This document shows positions 7,335-17,410 of a stretch of DNA of 64,000 bases, piece by piece. The notes under the pieces are model-generated. The model saw nothing but the letters and a program-made list of their open reading frames with translations. It was not told the origin of the DNA and did no database searches. Source of the DNA: RPQJ01 sp963777725. Lineage in GTDB: Bacteria > Pseudomonadota > Gammaproteobacteria > Steroidobacterales > Steroidobacteraceae. The stretch is from NCBI GenBank assembly GCA_963777725.1, contig CAVZRR010000003.1, forward strand, positions 1 through 64,000, given 5' to 3'. The position numbers and the translations under genes were made by a program. The stretch's first letter is position 1; every line of letters begins with the position of its first letter.

Positions 7335-10213
7335 CCAGCAAACCGGCCCCGCGTTATCGCGCGAGCGCGATTCACCGCGCCCGTCTCGGTCGCTTCCGGC
7401 AGTTGCTCGACGATCGTTGCGAGCATCGCCCGGTCCGCGTCGGTTGCGTGGATCGATTCACATAGCGACAGAAGCGCCAGCAACTCGAGCCAGGGTGCGC
7501 CTTGGGCTCGCGCCTCGACCACCGCTCGTCGCAGCGTCGTCTCGGCCTCCTCGGCGTGCCCGCGTGCCCGGGCGATCGCTGCCTCGAGCAATGACAGTTG
7601 CGGCTGATACACCAGCTCCCCGGATCGGTGCGCGATTGTCATTGCTTCCTTGAGTTGCTGCCGCGCCGCGTGCCAGTCCCCGCCGAGCAACAGAGCCTCC
7701 GCAGCATAGCCGAGGTTCTCGCTCGCTCCCGCCAGCATCCCAAGTCGCACATTGTCGTCGAGCGCTTCCCGAATCCGTCGATAGCCCTCCAGAGGCGCCC
7801 CCATGCGTGCTTGCGCCCAGCCGCCGAACCACTGGCAGGCGGTCCGACCGTGCGCGAGGCCAAATTCCTCGGCAACCGTGTGCATCTCCTCGGCCAGTTC
7901 CGCGACACGCTGGACGTCGTCGAGGCGCAACTCGAACAGCGCTTCGTTCCAGATCGCCACCATGCGCGCAGTGGGTTGCCCAAGTTGATCTGCGCGGGCA
8001 TGGGCCTCGCGCAGGCGGGCGCGCCCCTGGTCGACCAGACCGAGGTGGAGCAACTGCACACCGAGCATCGCCAGGAGCGTGACCGCCGGATCGGCTGCAA
8101 AGCTCCGGCCACAGCTCTCTTCGACGGAATCCAGCAGAGGAATTCCCCGCTCCAGCCAGGTGCGGGCCGCGTGCGGTCGCCCCCGCAACATGTTCACCTG
8201 TCCCTGGATCGTGTACGAGGCCAGCAGGATCATCGGATCGTCGATTGGTGTCGAGAGTGCAACGGCACGCTCGGCGACGGATTGTGCCTGGTCGAATTCG
8301 GCGCGGAGGCAGTGCACGTACCCGAGGCCGTGCAGCACGAGCCCCCGCATGGGGTGATCCGCAGCCCGATCGAGCAGGGCGTACGCGTGTTCGAACGCGT
8401 CCCGCGTCGTATCGTTAACACCCAGCAGGTGAAACGCTGCGACGCCGCGCTGCGCCCACAGCGTCAGCTCCGTCGCGTGGCATTCCGGCCGGGGCGGCGC
8501 GCCTTCCAGTAAGGCCAACCCACGCTCGGTGAGCGCCATGCATTCGGCCGGACTCAAGTGCGCCAGTGCCGCGTCCGCAGCTTCAGCGAAGTAGTGGAGC
8601 GACCGAAGGCGGTCCTGGCTGCGCTCGAAGTGCATGGCGACTTCCGAGGCGGGCACGGACACGCCTGCCGCGCGCTCGCGTTCGAGCGCTTCCCCCACGG
8701 CACCGTGGAGTTGCGCGCGGGCCAGCGGCGCGGTGCGCTCGTACAAGACATGGCGAAAAAGTGCGTGACTGAATGCATATGAAAGATCCAGCCGAACGCT
8801 GTCCGTCTCCGATGGCTGGGCCCCAAGCCAGAGCCGCCCACGCGCGAGTTCCTCGCAGGTGCTTTCGACAGACGCCGCGTCGCACCCGAGAACGTCCGCT
8901 ATTGTCGAGACACGAAACTGCGCTCCACAAACAGCGGCCGCAGTAAGCAAGCGGCGCTGCTCCGTGCCGAGCCTGGCCACATAATGGTCGACAATGGTTC
9001 CCACGTTCTCGGGAACAGCGGACGCCACGACACGAGAGGCGACGACATCCTCGTTCGCCCGCGTCTGGACGTCGCGCAGGATCGACGCGACGAACAGCGG
9101 CACCCCGTCCGTACGGTCGTGCACGGCTCGCACGAACTCCTCATCCTTCGCAAGGGACTGTGACTGCGTTGCGATGCAGGCGGCGATCTCCGCTTCGGAG
9201 AAAGGGTCCAGCACCACCTCCGTACACAGGGCGTGAAGACGCAGTTCCCGTCGCAGAGTGTTGAGCGGGTGCTCCAGCGCCACCACCTCGGCGAGTCGGA
9301 AGCTTGTAAGCCACATCAGGCGCGCGCTTCCGCGTCGACGGGCTATGTAGTCCATCAGCTGGATCGTTGCGCGATCGCTCCAGTGCAGGTCCTCGGTCAC
9401 CAGCAGGAGCGGTCGACGAACGGTCAGGCGATCGAGAACTTCGCCCATTTCCCGCAGCATGCGCTCAGGGCCGACGCCGGCCATTTCCCGTCGAAGGGCC
9501 TCGCGCTCCTCCGCGCCGCAAAGCCAGGGCAGCTGCATCAGCCACGCCGGCGCCACGGCGCGAAGCAAGTCGGGGACGGTACTGTCGTTTCGGCACAGCT
9601 CCGCCAGGGCCTCGAGCACTGGGAGATAGGGTTCGCCGGCGCCGTAGTGCTCGACACACTGGCCATGCGCATAGGCGACATCGCCGAGGCTCGCCATGAA
9701 GTGCTCGATCAGGGCGGTCTTTCCAATGCCGGGTTCGCCGACGATCCATACAACCGTGCGTTCACCGCCGCAGGCAAGGTCCCAGGCCCGGTGCAGTCGT
9801 GTCAGTTCGGCCTCGCGACCGACGAAGCTCGACGCTTGAGGCGAGCCGATGACCGCAGCACTCGTGCCGTATGGAGACGCGACAGGTATCGTCGTGACGG
9901 GAGCGACGAAGCGATAGCCACGCCGCGACGCCGTTTCGATGAAGCGAGGACTCCTGGCGTCATCACCCAGCACGGTCCGCAGATCGCTGATCGCCGTCTT
10001 CAGCACCGAGTCGCTGACGAACTGGTGCCCCCAGACTTTGTCGAGCAACGTCTGCTTGGTACACAGGGATCCCTGTCGTCGGACGAGTTCACACAGCAGC
10101 GCGAATGGCTTCGGCGCAAGAGGGACGGCTTGCCCGTTGCGGAGCAACCGGGCATTTCCTTCGTCGAGTACGAATTCCTCGAATCGCAGCGGAACCGGAT
10201 TCGACGGAGCCAT
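7331..10213 (-). CDS. wHTH-AAA ATPase-TPR transcriptional regulator
   Basis: A 960-residue regulator. Residues about 8-106 form an OmpR-type winged helix (VPLAPKPFALLCELVRR; DDARSPRFIETASRRGYRFVAPV). Residues 130-400 form a STAND/AAA ATPase with Walker A GEPGIGKTALIE (159-170), LLLVTEDLHWSD as Walker B, and DPFSEAEIAA. The remainder is a TPR-like helical sensor array. Such proteins act as ligand-triggered multi-domain activators, but ligand and targets are unknown. It is convergent with the LpxR-like gene and sits upstream of nothing obvious, so its targets may be elsewhere. Confidence 0.87.
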   Translation of the reverse strand: MAPSNPVPLRFEEFVLDEGNARLLRNGQAVPLAPKPFALLCELVRRQGSLCTKQTLLDKVWGHQFVSDSVLKTAISDLRTVLGDDARSPRFIETASRRGYRFVAPVTTIPVASPYGTSAAVIGSPQASSFVGREAELTRLHRAWDLACGGERTVVWIVGEPGIGKTALIEHFMASLGDVAYAHGQCVEHYGAGEPYLPVLEALAELCRNDSTVPDLLRAVAPAWLMQLPWLCGAEEREALRREMAGVGPERMLREMGEVLDRLTVRRPLLLVTEDLHWSDRATIQLMDYIARRRGSARLMWLTSFRLAEVVALEHPLNTLRRELRLHALCTEVVLDPFSEAEIAACIATQSQSLAKDEEFVRAVHDRTDGVPLFVASILRDVQTRANEDVVASRVVASAVPENVGTIVDHYVARLGTEQRRLLTAAAVCGAQFRVSTIADVLGCDAASVESTCEELARGRLWLGAQPSETDSVRLDLSYAFSHALFRHVLYERTAPLARAQLHGAVGEALERERAAGVSVPASEVAMHFERSQDRLRSLHYFAEAADAALAHLSPAECMALTERGLALLEGAPPRPECHATELTLWAQRGVAAFHLLGVNDTTRDAFEHAYALLDRAADHPMRGLVLHGLGYVHCLRAEFDQAQSVAERAVALSTPIDDPMILLASYTIQGQVNMLRGRPHAARTWLERGIPLLDSVEESCGRSFAADPAVTLLAMLGVQLLHLGLVDQGRARLREAHARADQLGQPTARMVAIWNEALFELRLDDVQRVAELAEEMHTVAEEFGLAHGRTACQWFGGWAQARMGAPLEGYRRIREALDDNVRLGMLAGASENLGYAAEALLLGGDWHAARQQLKEAMTIAHRSGELVYQPQLSLLEAAIARARGHAEEAETTLRRAVVEARAQGAPWLELLALLSLCESIHATDADRAMLATIVEQLPEATETGAVNRARAITRGRFAG

Positions 10214-10366
10214 GGCCCGGACCCCCCGTGCCCAGGAAGGCGTCGTTCATGATAGTTGAAGCATCATGCTCGCCTGGATTACAGGACCGCAAGGTAAGCT
10301 GCAGCGTTACTTCAGCACGGGCCGTGAGACTGCTTCGGGCGGAAATCGACCTCGGCGCCGGCGTCG

Positions 10367-12202
10367 CTACTCCACCGTCACGCTCTTCGCGAGATTCCTC
10401 GGCTGATCGACGTCCGTGCCCTTCAGGATCGCGCAGTGATACGCGAGCAGCTGCAGCGGGATCGTGTAGACGGCCGGCGCCTGGAAGTACGTGACGTGCC
10501 GCGGCATCTCGATCACGTGCACGCCGTCGGAGGGTTCGAAGCCCGACTCCGGATCGGCGAACACGTAGAGCTCGCCGCCGCGCGCGCGCACTTCCTGCAG
10601 GTTCGACTTGAGCTTCTCGAGCAGGTCGTTGTTCGGCGCGATCGTGATGACCGGCATGTCCTCGTCGACCAGCGCGAGCGGCCCGTGCTTCAGCTCGCCG
10701 GCGGGGTAGGCCTCGGCGTGGATGTAGGAGATTTCCTTGAGCTTGAGCGCGCCTTCCATCGCGATCGGGTACATGGCGCCGCGGCCGAGGAACAGCGCGT
10801 GCTGCTTGTTCGCGAAGCGCTTCGCCAGCTCGCGGATCGTGCCGTCGAGCGCCAGCGTGCTCTCGATCAGTGACGGAATGCCGAGCAGGCGCTGCACGAG
10901 TCCGCGCTCGCGCTCCGCGTCGGCGCTGTGGAACTTGGCGAGGGCCACGACCAGCATGTCGAGCGCGGCGAGCTGCGTCGTGAACGCCTTGGTCGAGGCG
11001 ACGCCGATCTCGGGGCCGGCGCGCGTCAGCATCACGAGCTCGGACTCGCGCACCAGCGAGCTTTCGGGCGCATTGCAGATCGCGAGCTGCGAAAGATAGC
11101 CGCCCTGCTTCGCGAGCCGCAGCGCCGCGAGCGTGTCGGCCGTCTCGCCCGACTGCGAGACGCTGACGAACAGCGTGTTCTTCGGCACGACCGGGTTGCG
11201 ATAGCGGTATTCGCTGGCGATCTCGACCCAGCACGGCAGCCGGCAGATCTGCTCGATGAAATACTTGGCGACCAGCGCCGCGTGGTAACTCGTGCCGCAG
11301 GCGACGATGCGCACCGATTCGGTCTTCGCGAACACGGCCTGCGCGGCCGGCCCGAACGCGGCCTCGAGCAGCTTGCCGCCGGCGACGCGCTCGTCGAGCG
11401 TCTGCGCCACGGCGCGCGGCTGCTCGTGGATTTCCTTGAGCATGTAGTGGGCGAACTCGCCCTTCTCGGCGGCGTCGGCCGACAGCTCGCTCAGCTTGGC
11501 GGGACGCTGCACGGTGTTGCCTTCGCGGTCGAGGATCCGCACGCTGTTGCGGCGGATCTCGCCGACGTCGCCTTCCTCGAGGAAGATGAAGTTCCGCGTC
11601 ACCGGCAGCAGTGCCGCGACGTCGGAGGCGACGAAGTTCTCGTGCTCGCCGAGGCCGATCACGACCGGGCAGCCCTGGCGGGCAATCACGATGCGGTCGG
11701 GCTCGTCCTGCGAGATCACCGCGAGCGCATAGGCGCCCTCGAGTTCGGCGACCGTGGCGCGCACCGCCTTGAACAGGTCGCCCGTCACCTTCAGGTGATG
11801 GTGGATCCGGTGGGCGATGACCTCGGTGTCGGTCTCCGAGGAAAACACGTAGCCCTCGCGCTTCGCTTCTTCGCGCAGCTCGTCGTGATTCTCGATGATG
11901 CCGTTGTGGACGATCGCGACGCCGTCCTTGGAGATGTGCGGGTGCGCATTGCGCTCGCTCGGCACGCCGTGCGTGGCCCAGCGGGTGTGCGCGATCCCGA
12001 GACCGCTGTGGGTCGGGTCTGCGTCGAGCGCATCCTGCAGCTTGCGGACCTTGCCCACGGTGCGCAGGCGCTTGATGTCGTTCGCGCCGTTCAGCACGGC
12101 GACGCCGGCCGAGTCGTACCCGCGATACTCGAGGCGTCGCAAGCCCTCGATCAGGACGGGGACGATGTCACGGTCGGCGACGGCTCCAACGATTCCGCAC
12201 AT
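10367..12202 (-). CDS. glmS: Glutamine-fructose-6-phosphate aminotransferase
   Basis: Makes glucosamine-6-phosphate from fructose-6-phosphate and glutamine, the entry to UDP-GlcNAc for peptidoglycan and lipid A; cytosolic. The 611-residue protein starts MCGIVGAV with the catalytic Cys2, has the glutaminase motifs IAHTRWATHG and HNGIIENH, two SIS sugar-isomerase domains (ACGTSYHAALVAKYF; LFLGRGAMYPIAMEGALKLKEISYIHAE) and ends KSVTVE. This matches E. coli GlmS (609). GlmU is encoded 3 kb away on the same strand, but the S9 peptidase and nucleotidyltransferase genes lie between on the other strand. Confidence 0.98.
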   Translation of the reverse strand: MCGIVGAVADRDIVPVLIEGLRRLEYRGYDSAGVAVLNGANDIKRLRTVGKVRKLQDALDADPTHSGLGIAHTRWATHGVPSERNAHPHISKDGVAIVHNGIIENHDELREEAKREGYVFSSETDTEVIAHRIHHHLKVTGDLFKAVRATVAELEGAYALAVISQDEPDRIVIARQGCPVVIGLGEHENFVASDVAALLPVTRNFIFLEEGDVGEIRRNSVRILDREGNTVQRPAKLSELSADAAEKGEFAHYMLKEIHEQPRAVAQTLDERVAGGKLLEAAFGPAAQAVFAKTESVRIVACGTSYHAALVAKYFIEQICRLPCWVEIASEYRYRNPVVPKNTLFVSVSQSGETADTLAALRLAKQGGYLSQLAICNAPESSLVRESELVMLTRAGPEIGVASTKAFTTQLAALDMLVVALAKFHSADAERERGLVQRLLGIPSLIESTLALDGTIRELAKRFANKQHALFLGRGAMYPIAMEGALKLKEISYIHAEAYPAGELKHGPLALVDEDMPVITIAPNNDLLEKLKSNLQEVRARGGELYVFADPESGFEPSDGVHVIEMPRHVTYFQAPAVYTIPLQLLAYHCAILKGTDVDQPRNLAKSVTVE

Positions 12203-12458
12203 GCGGCATTCCTTGCGATGAGGGGCGGCGAGGCTAACAGAAATATCAGTCGGATCAAAGACCTAGCGTATGCCGGCGAGGTCGGCCGGGCGGTTCGACG
12301 GTGAATTCTAGTACGAGCGGGGTGGCGGCGACCGCGGCTTGCCTCACATTCGCAGCGGGGCCGCTCCGCAACGACCGGCTCCGGTAGACTTCGGGGCTGC
12401 GTTCCGCTGGCTTGCCGCGGACCGCGCACCCCAACCGTTCGAGAGTGATTCCTTAACG

Positions 12459-14562
12459 ATGCGTCACCTTGCCCTGCGCGGCTGCGCGCCGCTGATCCTC
12501 GCCCTGTCGCTGGCCGTCGGCCCCGCGGTCGCCGCAGAGTCGCCGCCCCGTCCGATCACCCACGAGGACGTCTGGCTGATGAAACGGCCCGGTGCCGTCG
12601 CGGTCAGCCCGGACGGCCGCTGGATCGTGGCCACGATCGCCGAACCGGCCTATGACGAGGAGCAGAAGCGCAGCGACCTGTGGATCGTGCCGAGCGACGG
12701 CAGCGCCGCGCCCCGTCGGCTCACCGCGGGCAAAGGGTCCGAGGGCAGCCCCGCGTTCAGCCCGGACTCGACCCGGCTCGCGTTCTCTGCCAAGCGCGAG
12801 GGCGACGACGCGTCCCAGGTCTACGTGCTCGAGCTGGCCGGTGGCGAGGCACAGCGGGTCACGAACTGGGTGACCGGCGCGCGCGCGCCGCGCTTCAGTC
12901 CCGACGGTCGTTCGATCCTGTTCGTCGGGCTGGCCTACCCGGGTGCCGGCAGCGACGCCGACAATCGCAAGGCTGCCGATGAGCGGAAGGCGCGCAAGTA
13001 CAACGTCCGCACCTACGACAGCTTCCCGATCCGTCACTGGGATCGCTGGCTCGACGACCTGCGGCCGACGTTGGTCGTGCAGCCGCTCGACGGCACGAGC
13101 CCCGCCCGCGACCTGCTGGCCGGCAGCGCGCTGCGCCGCGAGCGCGGCTACGGTGGGCGCCTGGGCAACGAAGGCGAGACTCTCGACGCCGCCTGGACGC
13201 CCGATGGCAACGGCGTGGTCTTCGCCGCCACGACCAACCGGCACGAGGCGGCTCGCGCCGAGGTGGACCTGTCGCTGTGGCTGGTCAGTCTCGCCGGCGG
13301 CGAGCCGCGCCGCCTGACGGGCGACGAAGGCGATTACGCGTCGCCGGACTTCACGCCCGACGGCTCGACCTTGCTGGCGAAGGTGCAGCCCGCCTCGAAG
13401 AAATACGTGTACACGGCGAGTCGGCTCGTGCGCTGGACTGGCCTTCGCTCGCGGAGCGACGCGTGCTGACCGCCGACATCGACGTCGCGGTCGGCGACTA
13501 TTCCGCCGCGCCCGACAACCGCCGGGTGTTCTTCCTCGCCGAGCGCGACGGACACGAACGACTGTTCGAGGTGCCTCTCGCAGGAGGGTACCGCGACCGA
13601 GGTGGGCGCACTCACGTCCGGCACGTACTCGCAGCTGCAGGTCGGCGGCTCGCCGGAGTCGCCCGTCGTCGCCGCATTCTGGGCGAGCGCGGCCACGCCG
13701 CACGAGATCGGCCGCATCGACCTCGCTGAGCGGTCGCTGGTCGGCGCTTTCGTCGTTCAACACCGAGCGCGCGGCGGCGATCGACCTGTCGGCTGCGGAG
13801 GCGTTCTGGTTCACGTCGCGCCGCGGCAAGCGGATCCACAACTTCGTCGTGCGGCCGCCCGGATTCGATCCGGCGAAGAAATATCCGCTGTTCGTGCTGA
13901 TCCACGGCGGGCCGCACAACATGTGGAAGGACGAGTTCATCGTCCGCTGGAACTACCACCTGCTCGCGCAGCCGGGCTACGTCGTGCTGCTGACCAATTA
14001 CAGCGGCTCGACGGGTTTCGGCGAGGCGTTCGCGCGCGGGATCCAGGGCGATCCGCTCGAAGGTCCCGCGAACGAGATCAACCAGGCCGCCGACGAGGCG
14101 ATCAAGCGCTATTCGTTCATCGACGGATCACGGCAGGCCGCGGGCGGCGCGAGCTACGGCGGCCACCTGTCGAACTGGCTCGCGGTGACCACCGACCGCT
14201 ACAAGGCACTCGTGAGCCACGCGGGTCTCTACGACCTGCGCAGCCAGTGGACGACCAGCGACGTGGTCTTCAGCCGCGAGAAGAACATCGGCGGGCCGGC
14301 GTGGCAGTCGCTGCCGCTGTGGCGCGAGCAGAGCCCGTTCTACCGCTCCGAGAAATTACGCACGCCGATCCTGCTGACCTACGGCGAGAAGGACTACCGC
14401 GTGCCGCTCAACAACGCGCTGGAGTTCTGGACCGTGCTGCAGCGGCAGGACGTGCCGAGCCGGCTCGTCGTGTTCCCCGACGAGAACCACTGGGTGCTGA
14501 AGGGCGAGAACAGCCGCTACTTCTACCAGGAAGTGCACGGCTGGCTGGCGAAGTACCTCTGA
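12459..14562 (+). CDS. S9 family prolyl oligopeptidase/acylaminoacyl peptidase (frameshifted)
   Basis: Secreted serine peptidase of about 700 residues, divergent from glmS. A signal peptide (LILALSLAVGPAVAAE) precedes a WD40-like propeller (AVSPDGRWIVA, AFSPDSTRLAFS, RFSPDGRSILF) and an alpha/beta-hydrolase domain. The catalytic triad is intact: Ser in GGASYGGH, Asp in TYGEKDYRVP, His in DENHWVLKG. The reading frame switches near 13430, 13590 and 13750, so three indels separate the parts. Because both ends and the triad are well conserved, sequence error is likelier than decay, though a true pseudogene is not excluded. Confidence 0.82.
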
Positions 14563-14600
14563 GGATGGATCTGTTCCCGTTTCCCCGGTAGCCTAGGGTC

Positions 14601-15105
14601 GTGAAAGTCTCCAGCTTTCAAGGCATTGCGCGCGCGCTGCAGGATGCCGGAGGTACGTTATCTCGTTGCTGGCGGGCTGGCCGTCAATGTGCACGGGTAC
14701 CTGCGATTCACCAAGGACGTTGATCTCGTCGTGCAACTCGAGAGCGACAACATCCGCCGTGCGCTCGCGGCCCTGGGTACGCTGGGCTACCGGCCGACGA
14801 TACCGGTGCGCGCAGAGCTATTTGCTGATCCGGCGCAACGCGAAACCTGGGCCAGGGACAAGGGAATGCAGGTGTTTCAGCTGTGGAGCGATCAGCATCG
14901 CGAGAGACCCCGATCGACATTTTCGTGACCGAGCCGTTCGCATTCGACCAGGAATATGCGCAGGCTCTCGTCAAGACCCTTGCAAGACGACCTCTCGGTG
15001 CCCTTCGTGACCATCCCCACGCTGATCCGGATGAAGCAGCTGGCCGACCGGCCGCAGGACCGGATCGACATTGAGCACCTTCGCGCGAGACTGTCGCATG
15101 ACTAG
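14601..15105 (+). pseudogene. Nucleotidyltransferase-like protein (frameshifted)
   Basis: About 167 residues, read in four segments. A GTG start gives VKVSSFQGIARALQDAG; the next frame gives VRYLVAGGLAVNVHGYLRFTKDVDLVV, a minimal nucleotidyltransferase fold (GG followed by a D-x-D-like TKDVDLV); then ETPIDIFVTEPFAFDQEYAQA; then VPFVTIPTLIRMKQLADRPQDR and a TAG stop. Frame changes fall near 14650, 14905 and 14990. Relatives occur next to short partner genes as mobile two-gene cassettes, and the next gene overlaps it by 8 bases. Disruption may be real decay or sequence error. Confidence 0.6.
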
Positions 15106-15314
15106 ACCCGACGACACTGAGGTCGATTGGTCGCTGACTACATTTGAGGGCGCCCGCAGGGAGCAACTACGTCGCTGGGCCGAACTCCCGCTTGCCGAGA
15201 TCCTGGAAGCGCTCGAGGAAATGGAGGCGCTCTCGAAGCTGGCTGGCGATGAGGTGCATCCAGCAGCCCGGCTCGGGATCAGCCGCTGCATTCCGCCGTC
15301 CGCGAGGAACCTAG
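15098..15314 (+). CDS. Short partner protein of the nucleotidyltransferase (3' end unclear)
   Basis: The start MTRPDDTEVDWSLTTFEGARREQLRRW, then ELPLAEILEALEEMEAL, matches a family of 60-90-residue acidic helical proteins usually beginning 'DDTEVDWSLTTWEG'. They sit next to nucleotidyltransferase-like genes and may be antitoxin-like partners; that role is inference. Its ATG lies 8 bases inside the upstream gene. The frame has no stop until 15595, deep in the opposite-strand glmU, so an indel near the 3' end is likely and the end given, a TAG in another frame, is a guess. Confidence 0.45.
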
Positions 15315-16679
15315 GGCGTCTTCTTATCAGGCCGCTTCCAGCTCTCGACGGTGAGCTGCTTGCTGCGCTCGAGCGTCAGCTTGTCCTCGGGCGTGTCCCT
15401 GGTGATCGTCGACCCAGCGCCGATCGTCGCGCGCGCGCCGACCTTGACGGGTGCCACCAGCATCGTGCCCGAGCCGATGAACGCCCCGTCGCCGATCTCG
15501 GTGCGCGACTTGTTCACGCCGTCGTAGTTGCAGGTGATGGTGCCAGCGCCGACATTGACCTTCTCGACCGACGGTCGTGTCGCCGAGGTAAGTGAGGTGG
15601 TTGGCCTTGCTGCCTGCGCCGACGATGCTGTTCTTCACCTCGACGAAATTGCCGATGTGCACGCCTTGGGCCAGGCTGGAGCTCGGCCGGAAGCGCGCGA
15701 ACGGGCCGATATTGCAGCTGGGCCCGATGCTGGCGCGGTCGATGACGCAATTCGGAAACACCACGGTATCGTCGCCGATCTCGCTGTCGCGGATCACGAC
15801 GTTCGGGCCGATCCGCACGCGATTGCCGAGCTTGACGACGCCCTCGAGCACCACGTTGACGTCGATCAGCACGTCGCGCCCGACGGTGACCGGGCCGCGC
15901 GCATCGAAACGCAGCGGATCGACGAGCGTGACGCCCTCGAGCATCAGCTCGGTGGCGCGCTGTTTCCGATAGGCCGCCTCGAGCTCGGCGAGCTGCAGCT
16001 TGTCGTTGACGCCGAGCACCTCGGTGACCGTGGGTGCCACGACGGCGTGCACCTTGAGGCCCGCCCTGACGGCCATGACGATGATGTCGGTCAGGTAGTA
16101 CTCGCCCTGGGCATTGTCGTTCTTGAGGGCGGCCAGCCAGGTCTTCAGATGCCGCGCCGGGACGCACATGAGCCCGGTGTTCGACTCGTGGATCGCACGT
16201 TCCTTGGTGTTGGCGTCCTTGTGCTCGACGATGCGCACGACGTTGCCCGCGCCGTCGCGCACGATGCGGCCATAGCCGGTCGGATCGGGCAGCATCACGC
16301 TCAGCAGGCTGACCGCATCCGGGCCGGCCGCAGCCACCAGTCGCGCCAGCGTGTCGAGTTGCACCATCGGCACGTCGCCGTAGAGCACGAGCACCTGGTG
16401 ATCGTCCGGGATCGGCGGCATCGCCTGCGCGACCGCGTGTCCGGTGCCGTGCTGCTCTGCCTGCAGCACCCACTGCACTGCGCGGCCCTCGAATGCAGCC
16501 CGCACCTGCTCGCCACCGTGCCCATAGACGACGTACGTCGCCGCCGCCTCCAGGCCCAGCGACGTATCGAGCACGTGGCCGAGCAGCGGCCGGCCCGCCA
16601 GCGGCTGCAGCACCTTGGGCAGGTCGGATTTCATGCGCTTGCCCTGGCCGGCGGCCAGGATCACGACGGAAAGGGGCAT
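15311..16679 (-). CDS. glmU: Bifunctional GlcN-1-P acetyltransferase/UDP-GlcNAc pyrophosphorylase (frameshifted)
   Basis: Completes UDP-GlcNAc synthesis. The N-terminal pyrophosphorylase starts MPLSVVILAAGQGKRMKSDLPKVLQ and contains EQHGTGHAV and VLYGDVPM. The C-terminal left-handed beta-helix has many hexapeptide repeats and HLTYLGDTTVG, then VNKSRTEIGDGAFIGSGTMLVAP. One surplus base near 15568 breaks the frame between TTVG and the EKVNVGAGT-like segment; removing it gives 455 residues, the normal GlmU length. An essential gene should not be broken, so this is very likely a sequence error. The ATG at 16679 was chosen because the upstream extension is not GlmU-like. Confidence 0.93.
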
Positions 16680-16856
16680 TGCGGCATCCGTTTCGGGGCG
16701 TTGGCGGCATTCTACCGAACCGGACCCCGGCGCCCGGCGTGTAATGCAGTGCGGCATGACCCCGGCTTGGGCGAGGCGTACAGTCGCCGCCCACGGGGTA
16801 TTCCCCCCGAAATAACAGCGCGGACGGATACGCGCATAACGTCAGGGGTATTAACT

Positions 16857-17306
16857 ATGCTGTTGAAGACTCGTGCGCTTGGCGCACTGGCTGGCTTTGT
16901 CTCGCTGGTCGCCTTGACCGGCACTGCCGTCGCGGCGGAGCGGCCTTACTCGGAAGGCGTCGTCGTCAACGTCTCGTCGGTCCGGACCGAGCCCGGCCAG
17001 TTCGAGGCCTACATGGCCTATCTCGCCGGACCCTACAAGCAACTGATGGACGAGATGAAGAAGGCGGGCATCATCGTCGACTACGCCGTCTACCAGGTCG
17101 TGCCGCGCAGTCCGAACGATCCGGATCTCTTCCTGACCACGACCTACAAGAACATGGCAGCGCTCGATGGTCTCGATGCCCGCTCCGATGCGATCACCGA
17201 GAAGGTCTTCGGCAACATGCAGCAGCAGAGCGCTTCCACCGTGTCACGCGGCAAGTTGCGCACGCTGGTCGGCGACGAGCTGATCCGGGAAATGGTCCTC
17301 AAGTAG
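16857..17306 (+). CDS. Secreted protein of unknown function
   Basis: A 149-residue protein with a clear Sec signal peptide (LGALAGFVSLVALTGTAVAA, cleavage near residue 27). The mature part contains VVNVSSVRTEPGQFEAYMAYLAG and IIVDYAVYQVVPRSPNDPDLFL. This pattern of strand, a helix beginning with GQF, then strands suggests a small ferredoxin-like/dimeric alpha-beta-barrel fold, but that is inference. It is divergent from glmU and followed directly by a strong terminator. No operon partner. Confidence 0.72.
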   Translation: MLLKTRALGALAGFVSLVALTGTAVAAERPYSEGVVVNVSSVRTEPGQFEAYMAYLAGPYKQLMDEMKKAGIIVDYAVYQVVPRSPNDPDLFLTTTYKNMAALDGLDARSDAITEKVFGNMQQQSASTVSRGKLRTLVGDELIREMVLK

Positions 17307-17331
17307 AGCCCAGGGGAGTTCGCCAGAACGA

Positions 17332-17361
17332 GAAGGGCCCGCAAGCTGCGGGCCCTTCTTT
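17332..17361. terminator. Bidirectional Rho-independent terminator
   Basis: An 11-bp perfect stem (GAAGGGCCCGC with its complement), 5-base loop AAGCT, then TTCTTTCT on the + side. On the other strand the run is weaker (AGAAC region). It lies between the + strand secreted-protein gene and the end of the - strand ATP synthase operon, so it can serve both. Confidence 0.8.
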
Positions 17362-17381
17362 CTCTGGAGCCGTGGCGACCG

Positions 17382-17410
17382 AGGGACAGTCCCCGTTGGG
17401 GACAGTCCCT
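17382..17410. repeat. REP-like palindromic repeat (GGGACAGTCCC type)
   Basis: Two 13-base arms, AGGGACAGTCCCC and GGGGACAGTCCCT, separated by GTT. They form an inverted repeat with one central mismatch and are also near-direct repeats. The unit resembles GGGGACAGTCCCC-type palindromes that accompany REP-associated tyrosine transposases in some proteobacteria (from memory). It ends on the first base of the atpC stop codon. No second copy was seen in this window. Confidence 0.6.

Noticed and set aside
10928..12304. + strand ORF (458 aa) opposite glmS
   Set aside because: Shadow of glmS; low-complexity Asp/Val/Arg sequence.
12453..13940. - strand ORF (495 aa) opposite the S9 peptidase
   Set aside because: The + strand carries signal peptide, propeller repeats and a complete catalytic triad; this frame has none.
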